64,000 nucleotides of DNA from Dokdonella fugitiva (GTDB taxonomy: Bacteria > Pseudomonadota > Gammaproteobacteria > Xanthomonadales > Rhodanobacteraceae), in NCBI RefSeq assembly GCF_014138265.1, contig NZ_JACGXL010000001.1, forward strand, positions 1,327,395 through 1,391,394, given 5' to 3'. The notes beneath the pieces are model-generated. The model was not told the origin of the DNA, ran no database searches, and saw only the letters and a list, made by a program, of their open reading frames with translations. Every line of letters starts with the position of its first letter. Position 1 is the stretch's first letter. The translations under genes were made by a program, and so were the position numbers. This document shows positions 26,818-36,745 of the stretch, one piece after another.

Positions 26818-27681
26818 TCACGCCGCGACGCGACCCTGTTCACGCAGGCCGCTCGCGGTGATGCCGAAGCGACGCTTGAACGAGCGCGCGAAGGCGCAGC
26901 GATCCTCGAACCCGCTCACGCGCGCGACCTCGGTGATCGCGAGCCCGCTCGCATTGATGAGCCGGTGCGCGCGGCGCAGGCGCTGCTCGACCAGCACTGC
27001 GTGCGGCGTCTCGCCGAACACGGTGCTGAACGTGCGTATGAAATGGCACGGCGAATAGCTCGCCATGCGCGCGAAGCCGGCGATGTCGAGGTCGAGGTGG
27101 CAGTTCGCCGACATCACGTTGCGCACGCGCTGCAGGCGCAGGAACACGTTGCGGCGCTGCGACGCGGTGCGGCCGGGGCAGCGCGCGATCAGCGGATCGA
27201 ACTCGGCCTGCAGCTCGGTCATCGCCGCGGCGAAGGTCGCCAGCTCGAGCGTCGCCTTCTCGCGCGATGCGGTCCGCGCGAGCTCGATGACGATCGAGCG
27301 CAACGCGCGGCTGGCCGGGTGCAGCGAGGGCAACAGCACCGGATCGCTCGGTGTGTCCGCCCCGGCGCAGCGCCGCCATGCCGACGCGCCGCAGGCGAGC
27401 GCGATCCACAGTGCGCCGCCCCGGCCGATCGCCTGCAGGCGCTGGCCTTGCTCGACGACGAGCAGTTCGCCCGGCAGCAAGGTATGCAGGTTGTCGCCTT
27501 CGGCGAGCTGCAGGCGCCCGCGCAGCGGCACGAACACCATCGCCGCCTGCGCCACTCCCTGCATCACGCAACCGCGGCCGGCGCCGAGCACCACCCGCAG
27601 CAACGACGCCGCACCCGTGCCTTCACCACTGCCGAGATCCAGCCTGCCGCCGTTCGCAAGTCTTTCACACTCGATCCGCAT
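26818..27681 (-). CDS. AraC-family transcriptional regulator
   Basis: A 287-residue regulator with an N-terminal cupin-like sensing region (about 1-130; VFVPLRGRLQLAEGDNLHTL) and a C-terminal double helix-turn-helix. The two DNA-binding helices are in LDIAGFARMASYSPCHFIRT and ITEVARVSGFEDRCAFARSF, followed by KRRFGITASGLR. It is upstream of and on the same strand as the TonB receptor gene, a common regulator–transporter pairing. The inducer is not apparent. Confidence 0.9.
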   Translation of the reverse strand: MRIECERLANGGRLDLGSGEGTGAASLLRVVLGAGRGCVMQGVAQAAMVFVPLRGRLQLAEGDNLHTLLPGELLVVEQGQRLQAIGRGGALWIALACGASAWRRCAGADTPSDPVLLPSLHPASRALRSIVIELARTASREKATLELATFAAAMTELQAEFDPLIARCPGRTASQRRNVFLRLQRVRNVMSANCHLDLDIAGFARMASYSPCHFIRTFSTVFGETPHAVLVEQRLRRAHRLINASGLAITEVARVSGFEDRCAFARSFKRRFGITASGLREQGRVAA

Positions 27682-28073
27682 TTCCCGCCACCCTGTCGTG
27701 AGGTCCGTCGACCCGTAGTAGCGTCAAATACGCGGCGGAGTCAGGAAGCGTCGCCGACTTTTCGACGAAGCGTGACCGTGCAGCGACGAATTTGTGGTGA
27801 ATGCGCAACGCCGGAAAGCGTGCACGCGACAGCGGGCTCGGGCTACTCACGCTTCGTCGCGCCGCATGCACGGTCGAGCGCAAGCGACCGTCGCGTGCCC
27901 CGGAAGGCCACGCGTGGTCGTCCCCGGCAACGGATGGGCCGATCGGTGTGGATTGCGGCGCCGACGGCGGTGTCGTGGGACGGGACGAGCGCAACGGGAT
28001 GCCGCGGCATGGCGGCCGGTGCGTCGGCCGGGGGCCTGGATCGGGGCGGGGCGAGCGACGAAGCGCCGCGGTG
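27682..28073. other. Intergenic region upstream of the araC-type gene, with inverted repeat
   Basis: About 390 bases without a supported gene. A perfect 13-base inverted repeat, CGACGAAGCGTGA (27763-27775) and TCACGCTTCGTCG (27847-27859), is separated by 71 bases. A smaller hairpin ACGGTCG…CGACCGT follows. The arms lie about 80-180 bases upstream of the AraC-type start, where promoter or operator sequences would be expected. Confidence 0.5.
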
Positions 28074-30296
28074 TTAGTCGGCCGTCTCGCGGTGCAGGCG
28101 CACCGCGCCGACGTCGGTGTCCTCGGCGACGACGCGCGCGACGTAGATGCTGCGGCCGTCGCGGCTGACGCCGAACGCGAGGTCGGCGATCGAGGTCGGC
28201 AACGAGAGCACGGTGCGCTCGTCGCCGCCGGCGAGCGGACGCGCCTTGAGTTCGCTCGGACCGGCCGCCTTCGGCGCGATGTAGTAGAGCTCGTCACCGT
28301 GCACGCGCCAGCCGTCGAGGTGCGACGGTGACAGGGCGCGCGTGACATCGCTCTCCTCGCCGCTCGCGAGATCGAGGCGGAACAACCCCGGCGCGGTGAT
28401 GCGCGTGAAATAGATCGCACCGCTGGCCGCATCGAAGTCGGCGCGGCCGACGTCCTGCGCGAGCACGCTCCGGTTCGCCTGGCGCCCGTCGACCGAATCG
28501 AACGCGATGAGTTCGCTGCGCCGCTCCTGCGCGTTCACGACCGCGACGAAGCGGCCGGCGGCGTTGCCATAGGTACCGCTGCGCACGTCCTCGTCGGCGA
28601 CGTCGGTGAGCGCATGCACGACGCGCGAGGCGACCTCGACTTCGACGAGGCGCCCGCCGAACGGGCCGCGCGCGGTGACGAGCACGCGCGCGCCGTCGGC
28701 ACGCCAGGTCGGATGCAGCAACGTCGGTTCGGGCAGCGACGTCAGCGCGTACGCTTCGCGCGCGCCGTGCGGCAGGATCCACAACTGCTGCGAGCCGCCG
28801 CGATCGGACACGAACACGACGTCGTCGTCGACCGGCGACGCGGTCGGCGCGCCGTCGCTGCCCGTCGACGGCACGAGGTCGACCGTCGTGCCCGGCGCGT
28901 CGACGTCGACGCGCGAGAGCTGCTGGCGCATGCGCGGGATTTCGTAGACGACCGTGTCGGTCGCGCGCGCCGCGCTCGGGAACTCGGCCGGTTGCACGCC
29001 GAGCGCATCGATGCGGCCGTCGGCGAGGTCGACGACGTACAGCGCCTGCTGGCCGCCCTGGCCGGACGAGAACACGATCGCGCTGCCGTCGCGCACCCAG
29101 TCGTAGCCGCGGATGCGCGTGGCCAGGCGCGTGAGCTGGCGCGCTTCGCCGCCGGCCGCGGGCACGACGAACAGGTCGCTGTTCGGATTGGCGCCGCGGC
29201 GGAACGCGATCCAGCGACCGTCGGGCGAATAACGCGCGTCGAGGTCGGTGTCGTTGAACGCGTGCGTGTAGTCGAGCCGGCGCCCGCCGCCGCCCGAGAT
29301 CGGCCACGTCACGATGCTCATGTCGTCGACGCCTTCCTGCGACGGCGCGGTGCTGACGAGGCCCTTGCCGTCCGGCGTCCACGCGAATGGATTGACGAGG
29401 CCGGCGTAGCATTCGTCGTCGACGACGCGCTCGGAACCACCCAGCGGCGGCACCACGACGAGCCGGCAGTGCTCGCCTTCGAAGCGCATGAACGCGACGG
29501 CGCTGCCATCCGGCGACCACATCGGGTAGTACTCGTTGCCGGCCTCGCTCGTGGTGAGGCGCACCGCGCCCGGCGCGTCGAGCGCCTTCTGCACGATGCG
29601 CGACGAGTGCGTCGCGGCATCGCCGATCGAGTAGGCGATGCGGCTGCCGTCGGGCGAGATGCGCGGAAAACTTTCCGGTCCCGGTTCCGACGTCAGGCTG
29701 CGCTGTTCGTCGACCTGCCAGTGCAGCGCCTTCGGTGGCGCCGCGGGCGGCACGAAGGTGCGCACGAGCGCGGCGACCGCGAGGACGAGCGCGACCGCGC
29801 AGAGCAGCATCGCGGTCGCATCGAACCAGCTGCGCGCCCGGCGCATCGACGCCTTCGCCGGCACGGTCGGTGCGGGCACGGTCGCCGCAAGCGTCGGTGC
29901 GGCGTCGCCGGGCACCGGCGCAGGCTCCGGTGCGACCGCGATCGGCAGCGCGTCGAGGAACCGGGTCGGTGCGACGAGCCGGTAGCCGAGCCGCGGCACC
30001 GTCTCGATGTACTGCGGCGCGTGCGGGTCGTCGCCGAGCGCGCGGCGCAGGTCCTTGATCGCCTGGGTCAGCACGTCCGGCGTCGGGCAGGTTCCGCGCC
30101 AGACCTCGTCGAGCAGCTCGTCGCGGCCCAGGGTGCGCCCGCCGGCGTGCGCGAGCCGGACCAGCACCGCCACGGCTTTCGGTGGCAGCTTGGCGTCCGG
30201 CGTCGTGGCAAGCCGCAACGTGTCCGTATCCAGGATGTGCGCACCGACCTCGAGGAAACGACCGGCCTCGAGGCGGACTTGCGACAGCGCATTCAT
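28074..30296 (-). CDS. CadC-like membrane transcriptional regulator with beta-propeller sensor
   Basis: A 740-residue protein. The N-terminal OmpR/CadC-type winged helix covers about residues 8-105: LPPKAVAVLVRLAHAGGRTL, then DELLDEVWRGTCPTPDVLTQ and GYRLVAP. An Ala/Pro linker leads to one membrane helix (about 160-180). The periplasmic part is a TolB/PD40-type beta-propeller, with repeats such as FPRISPDGSRIAYS, YPMWSPDGSAVAFM and LDARYSPDGRWIAFR. This ToxR/CadC layout joins a periplasmic sensor directly to DNA binding across the membrane. Signal and targets are unknown. The divergent M2 peptidase gene is an obvious candidate target. Confidence 0.9.
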   Translation of the reverse strand: MNALSQVRLEAGRFLEVGAHILDTDTLRLATTPDAKLPPKAVAVLVRLAHAGGRTLGRDELLDEVWRGTCPTPDVLTQAIKDLRRALGDDPHAPQYIETVPRLGYRLVAPTRFLDALPIAVAPEPAPVPGDAAPTLAATVPAPTVPAKASMRRARSWFDATAMLLCAVALVLAVAALVRTFVPPAAPPKALHWQVDEQRSLTSEPGPESFPRISPDGSRIAYSIGDAATHSSRIVQKALDAPGAVRLTTSEAGNEYYPMWSPDGSAVAFMRFEGEHCRLVVVPPLGGSERVVDDECYAGLVNPFAWTPDGKGLVSTAPSQEGVDDMSIVTWPISGGGGRRLDYTHAFNDTDLDARYSPDGRWIAFRRGANPNSDLFVVPAAGGEARQLTRLATRIRGYDWVRDGSAIVFSSGQGGQQALYVVDLADGRIDALGVQPAEFPSAARATDTVVYEIPRMRQQLSRVDVDAPGTTVDLVPSTGSDGAPTASPVDDDVVFVSDRGGSQQLWILPHGAREAYALTSLPEPTLLHPTWRADGARVLVTARGPFGGRLVEVEVASRVVHALTDVADEDVRSGTYGNAAGRFVAVVNAQERRSELIAFDSVDGRQANRSVLAQDVGRADFDAASGAIYFTRITAPGLFRLDLASGEESDVTRALSPSHLDGWRVHGDELYYIAPKAAGPSELKARPLAGGDERTVLSLPTSIADLAFGVSRDGRSIYVARVVAEDTDVGAVRLHRETAD

Positions 30297-30452
30297 GCGG
30301 TCCGACTCCGCCAGCTTCGCCGTGCCAATGTACGACCAACATCGTATTTTGATTTGCCGGCGAACACAAATCGGCGCCGCGGCGCAGCTTGCGCGCGCGG
30401 GGTCGGTGCCACTAGCCTGCGGCGCATTCCCCCGCCCGCCCCGGAGTCCCCG

Positions 30453-32375
30453 ATGCGCACCCTGCCGGCATCGCTCGTTGGCCTTTCCCTCGCGCTGCTG
30501 TCGCCGGCGCTGCCGGCCGCCGGCAAGGCGAAGGTGCCGCCCGCCCCGACCGCTGCCGACGCGCACGCGTTCGTCGAGAAGATGAATGCCGAGTACAAGG
30601 CGCAGTACCTCGCCGCGAACGCCGCCGAATGGGTCGCCGAAACATACATCACCGGCGACACCGAGATGCTCACAGCGCGCGCGAACGAGGCGATGCTGAA
30701 GTGGCTGTCGGTGAAGATCGACGAGTCGCGCCGCTTCGACCACGTGGCCGACATCGATCCGAAGGACCGCCGTGCGCTCGACCTGCTCAAGCTGCAGACC
30801 GCGATGCCGGCACCGAAGGACCCGGCGCACCTGACCGAGGCGACCAACCTCGCGTCGAAGCTGACCGCGGCGTACGGTTCGGGCAAGTACTGCAAGGACG
30901 ACAAGGATCCGGCGAGCTGCCGCACGCTGGACCAGCTGTCCGAAGTGCTCGCGACCGACCGCGACTGGGACCATGCGCTCGACGCGTGGAGCGGCTGGCA
31001 CCACGTCGGCCGCGGCATGCTCAAGGACTACCAGCGCTTCGCCGAACTGCTCAACGAAGGCGCACGCGACCTCGGCTACGACAACGTCGGCACGATGTGG
31101 CGTGCCGGCTACGACATGTCGCCGGCCGAGTTCGCGAAGGAAACCGACCGCCTGTGGGGCCAGGTGCAGCCGCTGTACGGCCAGCTGCAGTGCTACACGC
31201 GCAACAAGCTCGCCGAGAAGTACGGCGAACGCATGCCCAAGGACGGCACGATCCCCGCGCACATCACCGGCAACATGTGGGCGCAGGACTGGGCCAACCT
31301 TTATCCGCTGCTGCAGCCGTATCCGGGCGTCGGCAACCTCGACGTCAACGAACACCTCGACGCGCAGCGCAAGGCCGGCCTCGACGCGCAGCGCAAGGCG
31401 TTCAAGGGCAAGCCGACGCCGCTCGACCTCGCCGCGCTCGAGCACGACGCGGACATGAAGAGCGCGGTCGCGATGGTGCGGCGCTCGGAGGACTTCTACA
31501 CGTCGCTCGGCTTCCCGCCGCTTCCGTCATCGTTCTACGACAAGTCGATGCTGCTGCGCCCGCGCGACCGCGACGCGCTCTGCCACGCGAGCGCATGGCC
31601 GATGGATCTCGGAAGCACCGACATGCGCATCAAGATGTGCATCAAGCCGACCGAGGAAGACCAGTACACGATCTACCACGAGATGGGCCACATCTATTAC
31701 TACGTGGCCTACAAGGACATACCGCCGATCTTCCAGGGTGGCGCCAACGACGGCTTCCACGAGGCGATCGGCGACACGATCCGCCTCAACATCACGCCCG
31801 CCTACCTCGCGCAGATCGGCCTCGCCGGCAAGGCCGGCAGCGACGACAAGGCGGTGCTCAACGCACAGATGAAGCTCGCACTGGAAAAGGTCGCGTTCCT
31901 GCCGTTCGGCCTGCTCATCGACAAGTGGCGCTGGGGCGTGTTCGACGGCTCGATCGCGCCGGACAAGTACAACGAAGGCTGGTGGCAGCTGCGCCGCAAG
32001 TACCAGGGCCTGTCCTCGCCGGTCGCGGCGACGCCGGCCGACTTCGACCCGGGCGCGAAGAACCACGTTCCCACGAACGTGCCGTACATGCGCTACTTCC
32101 TCGCCGACATCCTGCAGTTCCAGTTCTACCGCTCGCTCTGCGACGCGGCCGGCTACAAGGGCCCGCTGTCGCAGTGCTCGATCTACGGCAACAAGGAAGC
32201 CGGGGCGAAGTACTGGAAGATGCTCTCGCAAGGCGCGCAACAGCCGTGGCAGCAGACGCTGAAGGAACTCACCGGCAAGGAGGAGATGGACGCGAGCGCG
32301 ATCATCGACTACTTCGCGCCGCTGTACGCTTGGCTGCAGGAACAGAACAAGGGCAAGAGCTGCGGCTGGGAGTAG
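30453..32375 (+). CDS. Peptidase family M2 (angiotensin-converting-enzyme-like) dipeptidyl carboxypeptidase
   Basis: A 640-residue exported zinc peptidase with an N-terminal signal (SLVGLSLALLSPALPAAGKA). The zinc site is YTIYHEMGHIYYYVAY (HExxH at about 409-413), and the third ligand glutamate is in NDGFHEAIGDT (about E437). The M2-family C-terminal blocks (FLPFGLLIDKWRWGVFDG and YMRYFLADILQFQFYRSLC) are present. Bacterial ACE homologues are known from Xanthomonas and cleave C-terminal dipeptides. Transcribed divergently from the CadC-like regulator across 156 bases. Confidence 0.95.
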   Translation: MRTLPASLVGLSLALLSPALPAAGKAKVPPAPTAADAHAFVEKMNAEYKAQYLAANAAEWVAETYITGDTEMLTARANEAMLKWLSVKIDESRRFDHVADIDPKDRRALDLLKLQTAMPAPKDPAHLTEATNLASKLTAAYGSGKYCKDDKDPASCRTLDQLSEVLATDRDWDHALDAWSGWHHVGRGMLKDYQRFAELLNEGARDLGYDNVGTMWRAGYDMSPAEFAKETDRLWGQVQPLYGQLQCYTRNKLAEKYGERMPKDGTIPAHITGNMWAQDWANLYPLLQPYPGVGNLDVNEHLDAQRKAGLDAQRKAFKGKPTPLDLAALEHDADMKSAVAMVRRSEDFYTSLGFPPLPSSFYDKSMLLRPRDRDALCHASAWPMDLGSTDMRIKMCIKPTEEDQYTIYHEMGHIYYYVAYKDIPPIFQGGANDGFHEAIGDTIRLNITPAYLAQIGLAGKAGSDDKAVLNAQMKLALEKVAFLPFGLLIDKWRWGVFDGSIAPDKYNEGWWQLRRKYQGLSSPVAATPADFDPGAKNHVPTNVPYMRYFLADILQFQFYRSLCDAAGYKGPLSQCSIYGNKEAGAKYWKMLSQGAQQPWQQTLKELTGKEEMDASAIIDYFAPLYAWLQEQNKGKSCGWE

Positions 32376-32485
32376 GCCGGCCGCATCGGGATTGGGGAAA
32401 GCGCCAAAACAGTCCACAATCCGCGCATGCGCCTGCCGGTGACCCGGCAGGCGCATCGTCGCCCACTTCTTCAACGGACATTCCC

Positions 32486-32737
32486 ATGCAGCGCTGGATC
32501 AAGCTTCCCGATGGCCGCTTCGTCGACGCGGGCGCGATCGCCTACATCAGCCGCCCCGAAACCTACGCACGCATCGACGAGGACGGCAACGACCTCGGCA
32601 TCGGCTACTCGGTCAACATCGGCACCGGCATCCCGCGGGAGACCCAGATCACCGTGACTGGCAGCAAGGACGAAGTGTTCGCGGTGCTGCGCGCGATCCT
32701 CGGCGGCACCCAGGCCGCTGCTGCAGCCGCGGAATAG
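32486..32737 (+). CDS. Small hypothetical protein, 83 aa
   Basis: An 83-residue soluble protein beginning MQRWIKLPDGRFVDAGAIAY and ending in an alanine-rich tail. The central part (YSVNIGTGIPRETQITVTGS) looks like a small beta-rich fold. No family recognised. CACAAT at about 32416 could be a -10 element. It lies 110 bases after the M2 peptidase on the same strand. Confidence 0.7.
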   Translation: MQRWIKLPDGRFVDAGAIAYISRPETYARIDEDGNDLGIGYSVNIGTGIPRETQITVTGSKDEVFAVLRAILGGTQAAAAAAE

Positions 32738-32827
32738 TCGTTCCGGCACACCCGATCCGCCTTCGGGCGGATATACACTACGCCTTCTTCCTGATTTACC
32801 CACTCTGGGGGTCTGACAGGAGGCGTC

Positions 32828-35347
32828 ATGAGCACACCGCTGCACACGTTGTTGCTGGTCACCGGCCTGACCACCCTCGGTATCGCCGCTGATGTCCACG
32901 CGGCGCGACCACCCCAGGCCGACGAGGAATCCGACGACGTCGCCGCGCAACGCGAGGCGTACTACGCGAGCCGGCGGATCAATCCATACGATGCCGCATT
33001 CGACGCCTCCGCCGCGCGCCTGCGTGCGTACCGTGCGTTTCGCGCGACGGCGACGACCGATGCGATCCACGGCGAGACCTGGCAGGCGATCGGCCCGGCG
33101 CCGATCCTCGGCGGGCAGACACCGACGTCCGCGACCGACAGCACCCGTTCGTCGGTCGCCGGTCGCGTCGCGGCACTCGCGATCGACCCGATCGACAATG
33201 CCGTCTATGCCGGCGGCGCGCAGGGCGGCGTGTGGCGCACGCTCAACAACGGTGCGACGTGGACGCCGCTGACCGACTTCCTCGGCTCGCTGGCGATCGG
33301 ATCGATCACGCTCTCGCCGGGCGCGCACCCGCTCAACCAGGCCACGCTCTACATCGGCACGGGTGAAGGCAACTTCAGCGGCGACAGCTATGCCGGCATC
33401 GGCATCTACAAATCGACCGATTCCGGCCGCACCTGGCAGGGCCCCTACGGCCAGGCGCAGTTCAGCAGTCGCAGCGTGACGACGATCGCGGTCGACGCGA
33501 ACAACCCGCAGCACGTACTGGCCGGATCGTCGAGCGGCATCTTCGGTGTCGGCGGCACGCCCGGCCCGCTCACCCCCACGCGCGGCATCTACGTGTCGAA
33601 CGACGGTGGCCAGACCTGGACGCTGTCGGCCACACCGGCCGCGCAGGCGCGCGTGTCGCGCATCGTGCAGGATCCGGTCGCGAGCACCACCTGGTGGGCC
33701 GGCATGTCGCTGATTTCCCCCGTGGTCGGCGGCGGCCTGCTGAAGTCGACCGACAACGGCGCGACCTGGAACGCGGTCGACGGCGTCGCCGTGGGCCTGC
33801 CCGCGATCGTCGGTGCGAACGGCGTCGGCGGCATCGCGCGCACGTGGCTGTCGGTCGCACCGAACGGCGGCACGAGCACGCTCTACCTCGGCGTCAGCGT
33901 GACCACCGGCAGCGGTGGTGGCCAGCTCTACGTATCGACCGACAGCGGCGCCACCTGGACGGTCAAGCCCGCGGCGAACGGCTATTGCGGGGGCCAATGC
34001 TGGTACGACATGCCGGTCTACGTGCCGCCCGAGACACCCGCGACGGTGTTCACCGGCGGCGCCGGCACCTCGGGCAGCCTGCCGAGCTCGTTCATGCGCT
34101 CGACCGACGGTGGAACGACGATGGTCGACACGATGGTCGGCATCGACGGCAACTCGGCGCTGCACGCCGACATGCACGCGATCACGTCGTGGCCCGGCCA
34201 ACCGGCCCGCATCTGGGTCGGCAACGACGGCGGCGTGTTCCGCTCCGACGACAGCGGCGACCACTGGACGAGCGTCAACAGCAACCTGCAACTGACCCAG
34301 TTCCAGCAGTGCGACCTGCATCCGACCGATCCGACGCAGGCGTTCGGCGGCACGCAGGACAACGGCACCGACAGCTGGCTCGGCACGAACGGGTGGAGCC
34401 ACAGCGACGACGGCGACGGCGGCTTCGCGCTGATCGACCCGAACACGCCGAACCAGGTCGCGCACACGTATTTCAACCAGACCAACAACCTCGTCGGCGC
34501 CGCCGTCGCGCTCAATGGCGTCGCCTCGGTGCCGAACGACTATCTCTGGTTCGCGGGCTCGTATTCGGGTTGGAACAACGGCATCAACCTCTCCGACAAC
34601 ATGCTGTTCTACGCGCCGATGGCGCTCGACCACGGTGTCACCGACACGCTCTACTTCGGCACCGACCACCTGTACGTCGCGCCGCAGTTCTTCGCCAACG
34701 CCGTCGCCGCGACCCCGAGCAGCATCGTCTACACGCTGCTCAACGGTGGTGCGCCGTTCGCGCCGCCGGTGCCGCCGTCGAGCGCGCCCGGGGCGATCAG
34801 CGCGATCGAGACCGTCGCCAACGTCGTACCGGGCCAACCCGCGAGCGTGCTGTTCGTCGGCACGAGCAACGGGCGGTTCTGGCGCTCGATCGACGGCGGC
34901 GCGAGCTTCGGCGAAACCGACGCGACGCCGGCGGTGATCGCCCAGTACGTGTCCGACATCGCGATCGACCCGCGTGACCCGAACGTCATGTTCCAGTCGC
35001 GCGCGGGTTTCACCGGGGCATTGCCCGCGCACAACGTGCGCAAGTCGACCGACGGCGGCCAGACCTGGAGCGACGCATCCAACGGCCTGCCCGACATCCC
35101 GGTCAATTCGATCGCCTTCGATCCCAACTTCGCCGGCCAGGTGTGGGCGGGCACCGACATCGGCGTCTATCTGTCGATCGACGGCGGCGCGACCTGGATC
35201 CCGTACAACGAGGGCATGCCCAACGTCGCGGTGTTCGACATCAAGGCGAACGCGCACACCGGCAACATGCTCGCATGCACGCATGGTCGTGGTGCGTTCC
35301 TGCTGCGCCTCGACACGATCTTCAGCGACGGCTTCGACGGTCCATGA
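32828..35347 (+). CDS. Secreted sialidase/YCF48-type beta-propeller protein with IFxDGFD tail
   Basis: An 839-residue exported protein; the signal peptide ends near DVHAA. The body is made of BNR/sialidase-type propeller blades with repeated S-x-D-x-G-x-T-W Asp-boxes: STDSGRTWQ, SNDGGQTWT, STDNGATWN, STDSGATWT, STDGGQTWS and SIDGGATWI. It finishes LRLDTIFSDGFDGP, one of seven IFxDGFD-type tails in this window. Asp-box propellers of this kind bind or degrade extracellular polymers, but no catalytic residues can be assigned. A strong hairpin follows the stop. Confidence 0.85.
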   Translation: MSTPLHTLLLVTGLTTLGIAADVHAARPPQADEESDDVAAQREAYYASRRINPYDAAFDASAARLRAYRAFRATATTDAIHGETWQAIGPAPILGGQTPTSATDSTRSSVAGRVAALAIDPIDNAVYAGGAQGGVWRTLNNGATWTPLTDFLGSLAIGSITLSPGAHPLNQATLYIGTGEGNFSGDSYAGIGIYKSTDSGRTWQGPYGQAQFSSRSVTTIAVDANNPQHVLAGSSSGIFGVGGTPGPLTPTRGIYVSNDGGQTWTLSATPAAQARVSRIVQDPVASTTWWAGMSLISPVVGGGLLKSTDNGATWNAVDGVAVGLPAIVGANGVGGIARTWLSVAPNGGTSTLYLGVSVTTGSGGGQLYVSTDSGATWTVKPAANGYCGGQCWYDMPVYVPPETPATVFTGGAGTSGSLPSSFMRSTDGGTTMVDTMVGIDGNSALHADMHAITSWPGQPARIWVGNDGGVFRSDDSGDHWTSVNSNLQLTQFQQCDLHPTDPTQAFGGTQDNGTDSWLGTNGWSHSDDGDGGFALIDPNTPNQVAHTYFNQTNNLVGAAVALNGVASVPNDYLWFAGSYSGWNNGINLSDNMLFYAPMALDHGVTDTLYFGTDHLYVAPQFFANAVAATPSSIVYTLLNGGAPFAPPVPPSSAPGAISAIETVANVVPGQPASVLFVGTSNGRFWRSIDGGASFGETDATPAVIAQYVSDIAIDPRDPNVMFQSRAGFTGALPAHNVRKSTDGGQTWSDASNGLPDIPVNSIAFDPNFAGQVWAGTDIGVYLSIDGGATWIPYNEGMPNVAVFDIKANAHTGNMLACTHGRGAFLLRLDTIFSDGFDGP

Positions 35348-35353
35348 GCGGGG

Positions 35354-35384
35354 GCGGGCCGGGCACGCTCCGTGCCCGGCCCGC
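35354..35384. terminator. Bidirectional terminator hairpin between convergent genes
   Basis: A perfect 14-base-pair stem GCGGGCCGGGCACG-CTC-CGTGCCCGGCCCGC sits in the 46-base gap between the propeller gene (+) and the MFS gene (-). U-tracts are absent on both sides. Confidence 0.6.
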
Positions 35385-35393
35385 ACGCGGGGG

Positions 35394-36629
35394 CTAGGCG
35401 ACGGCGCCGGTCGCGCGCTCGTGCCGCGTGATCGCGCGATAGGCGAGCCAGCCGGCGAAGCCGAGCGTCGTCGACAGCAGCGCGCCGAGCGCGAGTCGCA
35501 GCGGGCTCGCCGACAGCACCGGCGCGAGCGCGCCGGCGATCGTCGCGCTGATGACCAGGCTGATGAACGCCTGCACCGACGACACCGCACCGCGATGGTG
35601 CGGGAACCGGTCGAGCAAGAGCAGCGTGAGCGTCGGGAAGTTCATGCCGATGCCGATCGCGTGCAGGCCGATCGGGATCACCGACCACGGCACGCGCGGT
35701 TGCGGCAGCAGCCACGCGAGCAGCACGTTGAGCACGGCCGCGGCGAGCATGATCGCGTAGCCGAGGCGCACCGTCGTCGCTGGCGCGAGCCGTCCTGCGA
35801 CGCGCCCGGAAAGGAACGCGCCGGTCATCATGCCGCTGATCGCCGGCACGAACAGCCAGGCGAAATGCTGCGCATCGAGCCGGAGCAGGTCGAGCACGAA
35901 CACCGGCGCCGACGAGATGTACACCCACAGTGCATTGAAGTTGAGCGAGCCGGCGAGCGCGAGCGGCACGAATGCGCGGTCGCGACCGATCAGGCGATAG
36001 GTCGTCGCGAGCTCGCGCAGCGACAGCGACACGCGGCGCTCGCGCGGATGCGTCTCCGGCAACCAGGCGATACAGGCGAGCCAGAGCGCGAACGCGAACG
36101 CGGCGAGCAGCCAGAAGATCGTCGGCCAGCGCGCGAACGCGATGACCCAGCCGCCGACGATCGGTGCGATCGCCGGTGCGATGCCGAAGATCATCGACAC
36201 CGTCGACATCAGCTTCTGCGCCTCGACGCCCTCGAAGCAGTCGCGGATGATCGCGCGGCCGACGATGAGGCCGGCGCCCGCGGACATGCCCTGCAGCGCA
36301 CGGAACGCGAGCAGTGCGCCGATCGAACCCGACAGCGCGCAACCGATCGAGGCGACCACGAACACGACGACACCGGCGAGGATCACGCGGCGCCGGCCCA
36401 GCGCGTCGGAGAACGGACCGTGCAGCAGCGACATCAGCGCGTACGCGATCATGTACACGCTGATCGTCTGCTGCATCGCGAATGGACTCGCGTGCAGCTC
36501 CGCCTCGATCGCCGGGAATGCCGGGAAGATCGTGTCGATCGAGAACGGGCCGAACATCGCCAGCGCGGCGAGCAACGGCGCGAGCAGGCGTCGGCGGGGT
36601 GTTGTCGCGATCGTCATGTGCGTGGGCAA
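35394..36629 (-). CDS. MFS transporter, Bcr/CflA drug-resistance subfamily
   Basis: A 411-residue inner-membrane exporter with about twelve hydrophobic segments. Helix 1 carries FGPFSIDTIFPAFPAIEAEL, and the loop 2-3 motif is GPFSDALGRRRVIL. The motif-C segment GIAPAIAPIVGGWVIAF is typical of drug:H+ antiporters of the Bcr/CflA group. Substrate unknown. The first codon could be the ATG at 36629 or the one four codons later (MTIATTPRRR). It stands alone, convergent with the propeller gene. Confidence 0.9.
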   Translation of the reverse strand: MPTHMTIATTPRRRLLAPLLAALAMFGPFSIDTIFPAFPAIEAELHASPFAMQQTISVYMIAYALMSLLHGPFSDALGRRRVILAGVVVFVVASIGCALSGSIGALLAFRALQGMSAGAGLIVGRAIIRDCFEGVEAQKLMSTVSMIFGIAPAIAPIVGGWVIAFARWPTIFWLLAAFAFALWLACIAWLPETHPRERRVSLSLRELATTYRLIGRDRAFVPLALAGSLNFNALWVYISSAPVFVLDLLRLDAQHFAWLFVPAISGMMTGAFLSGRVAGRLAPATTVRLGYAIMLAAAVLNVLLAWLLPQPRVPWSVIPIGLHAIGIGMNFPTLTLLLLDRFPHHRGAVSSVQAFISLVISATIAGALAPVLSASPLRLALGALLSTTLGFAGWLAYRAITRHERATGAVA

Positions 36630-36689
36630 GGCGGCCGGGCATGCTACAGCGAAGCCCGTGCCACCGGGAGTGCGCGGTCGCTACATCGC

Positions 36690-36721
36690 AAAAAAAAGGG
36701 CCGGTCCCGCAGGACCGGCCC
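36690..36721 (-). terminator. Intrinsic terminator of the 36746 gene
   Basis: Minus-strand stem GGGCCGGTCC/GGACCGGCCC (36698-36721) with a four-base loop, followed by eight T (complement of 36690-36697). It lies 25 bases after the stop of the large secreted protein gene. Confidence 0.9.
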
Positions 36722-36745
36722 TTCGATGCCATCGTCGCGCAAGGC

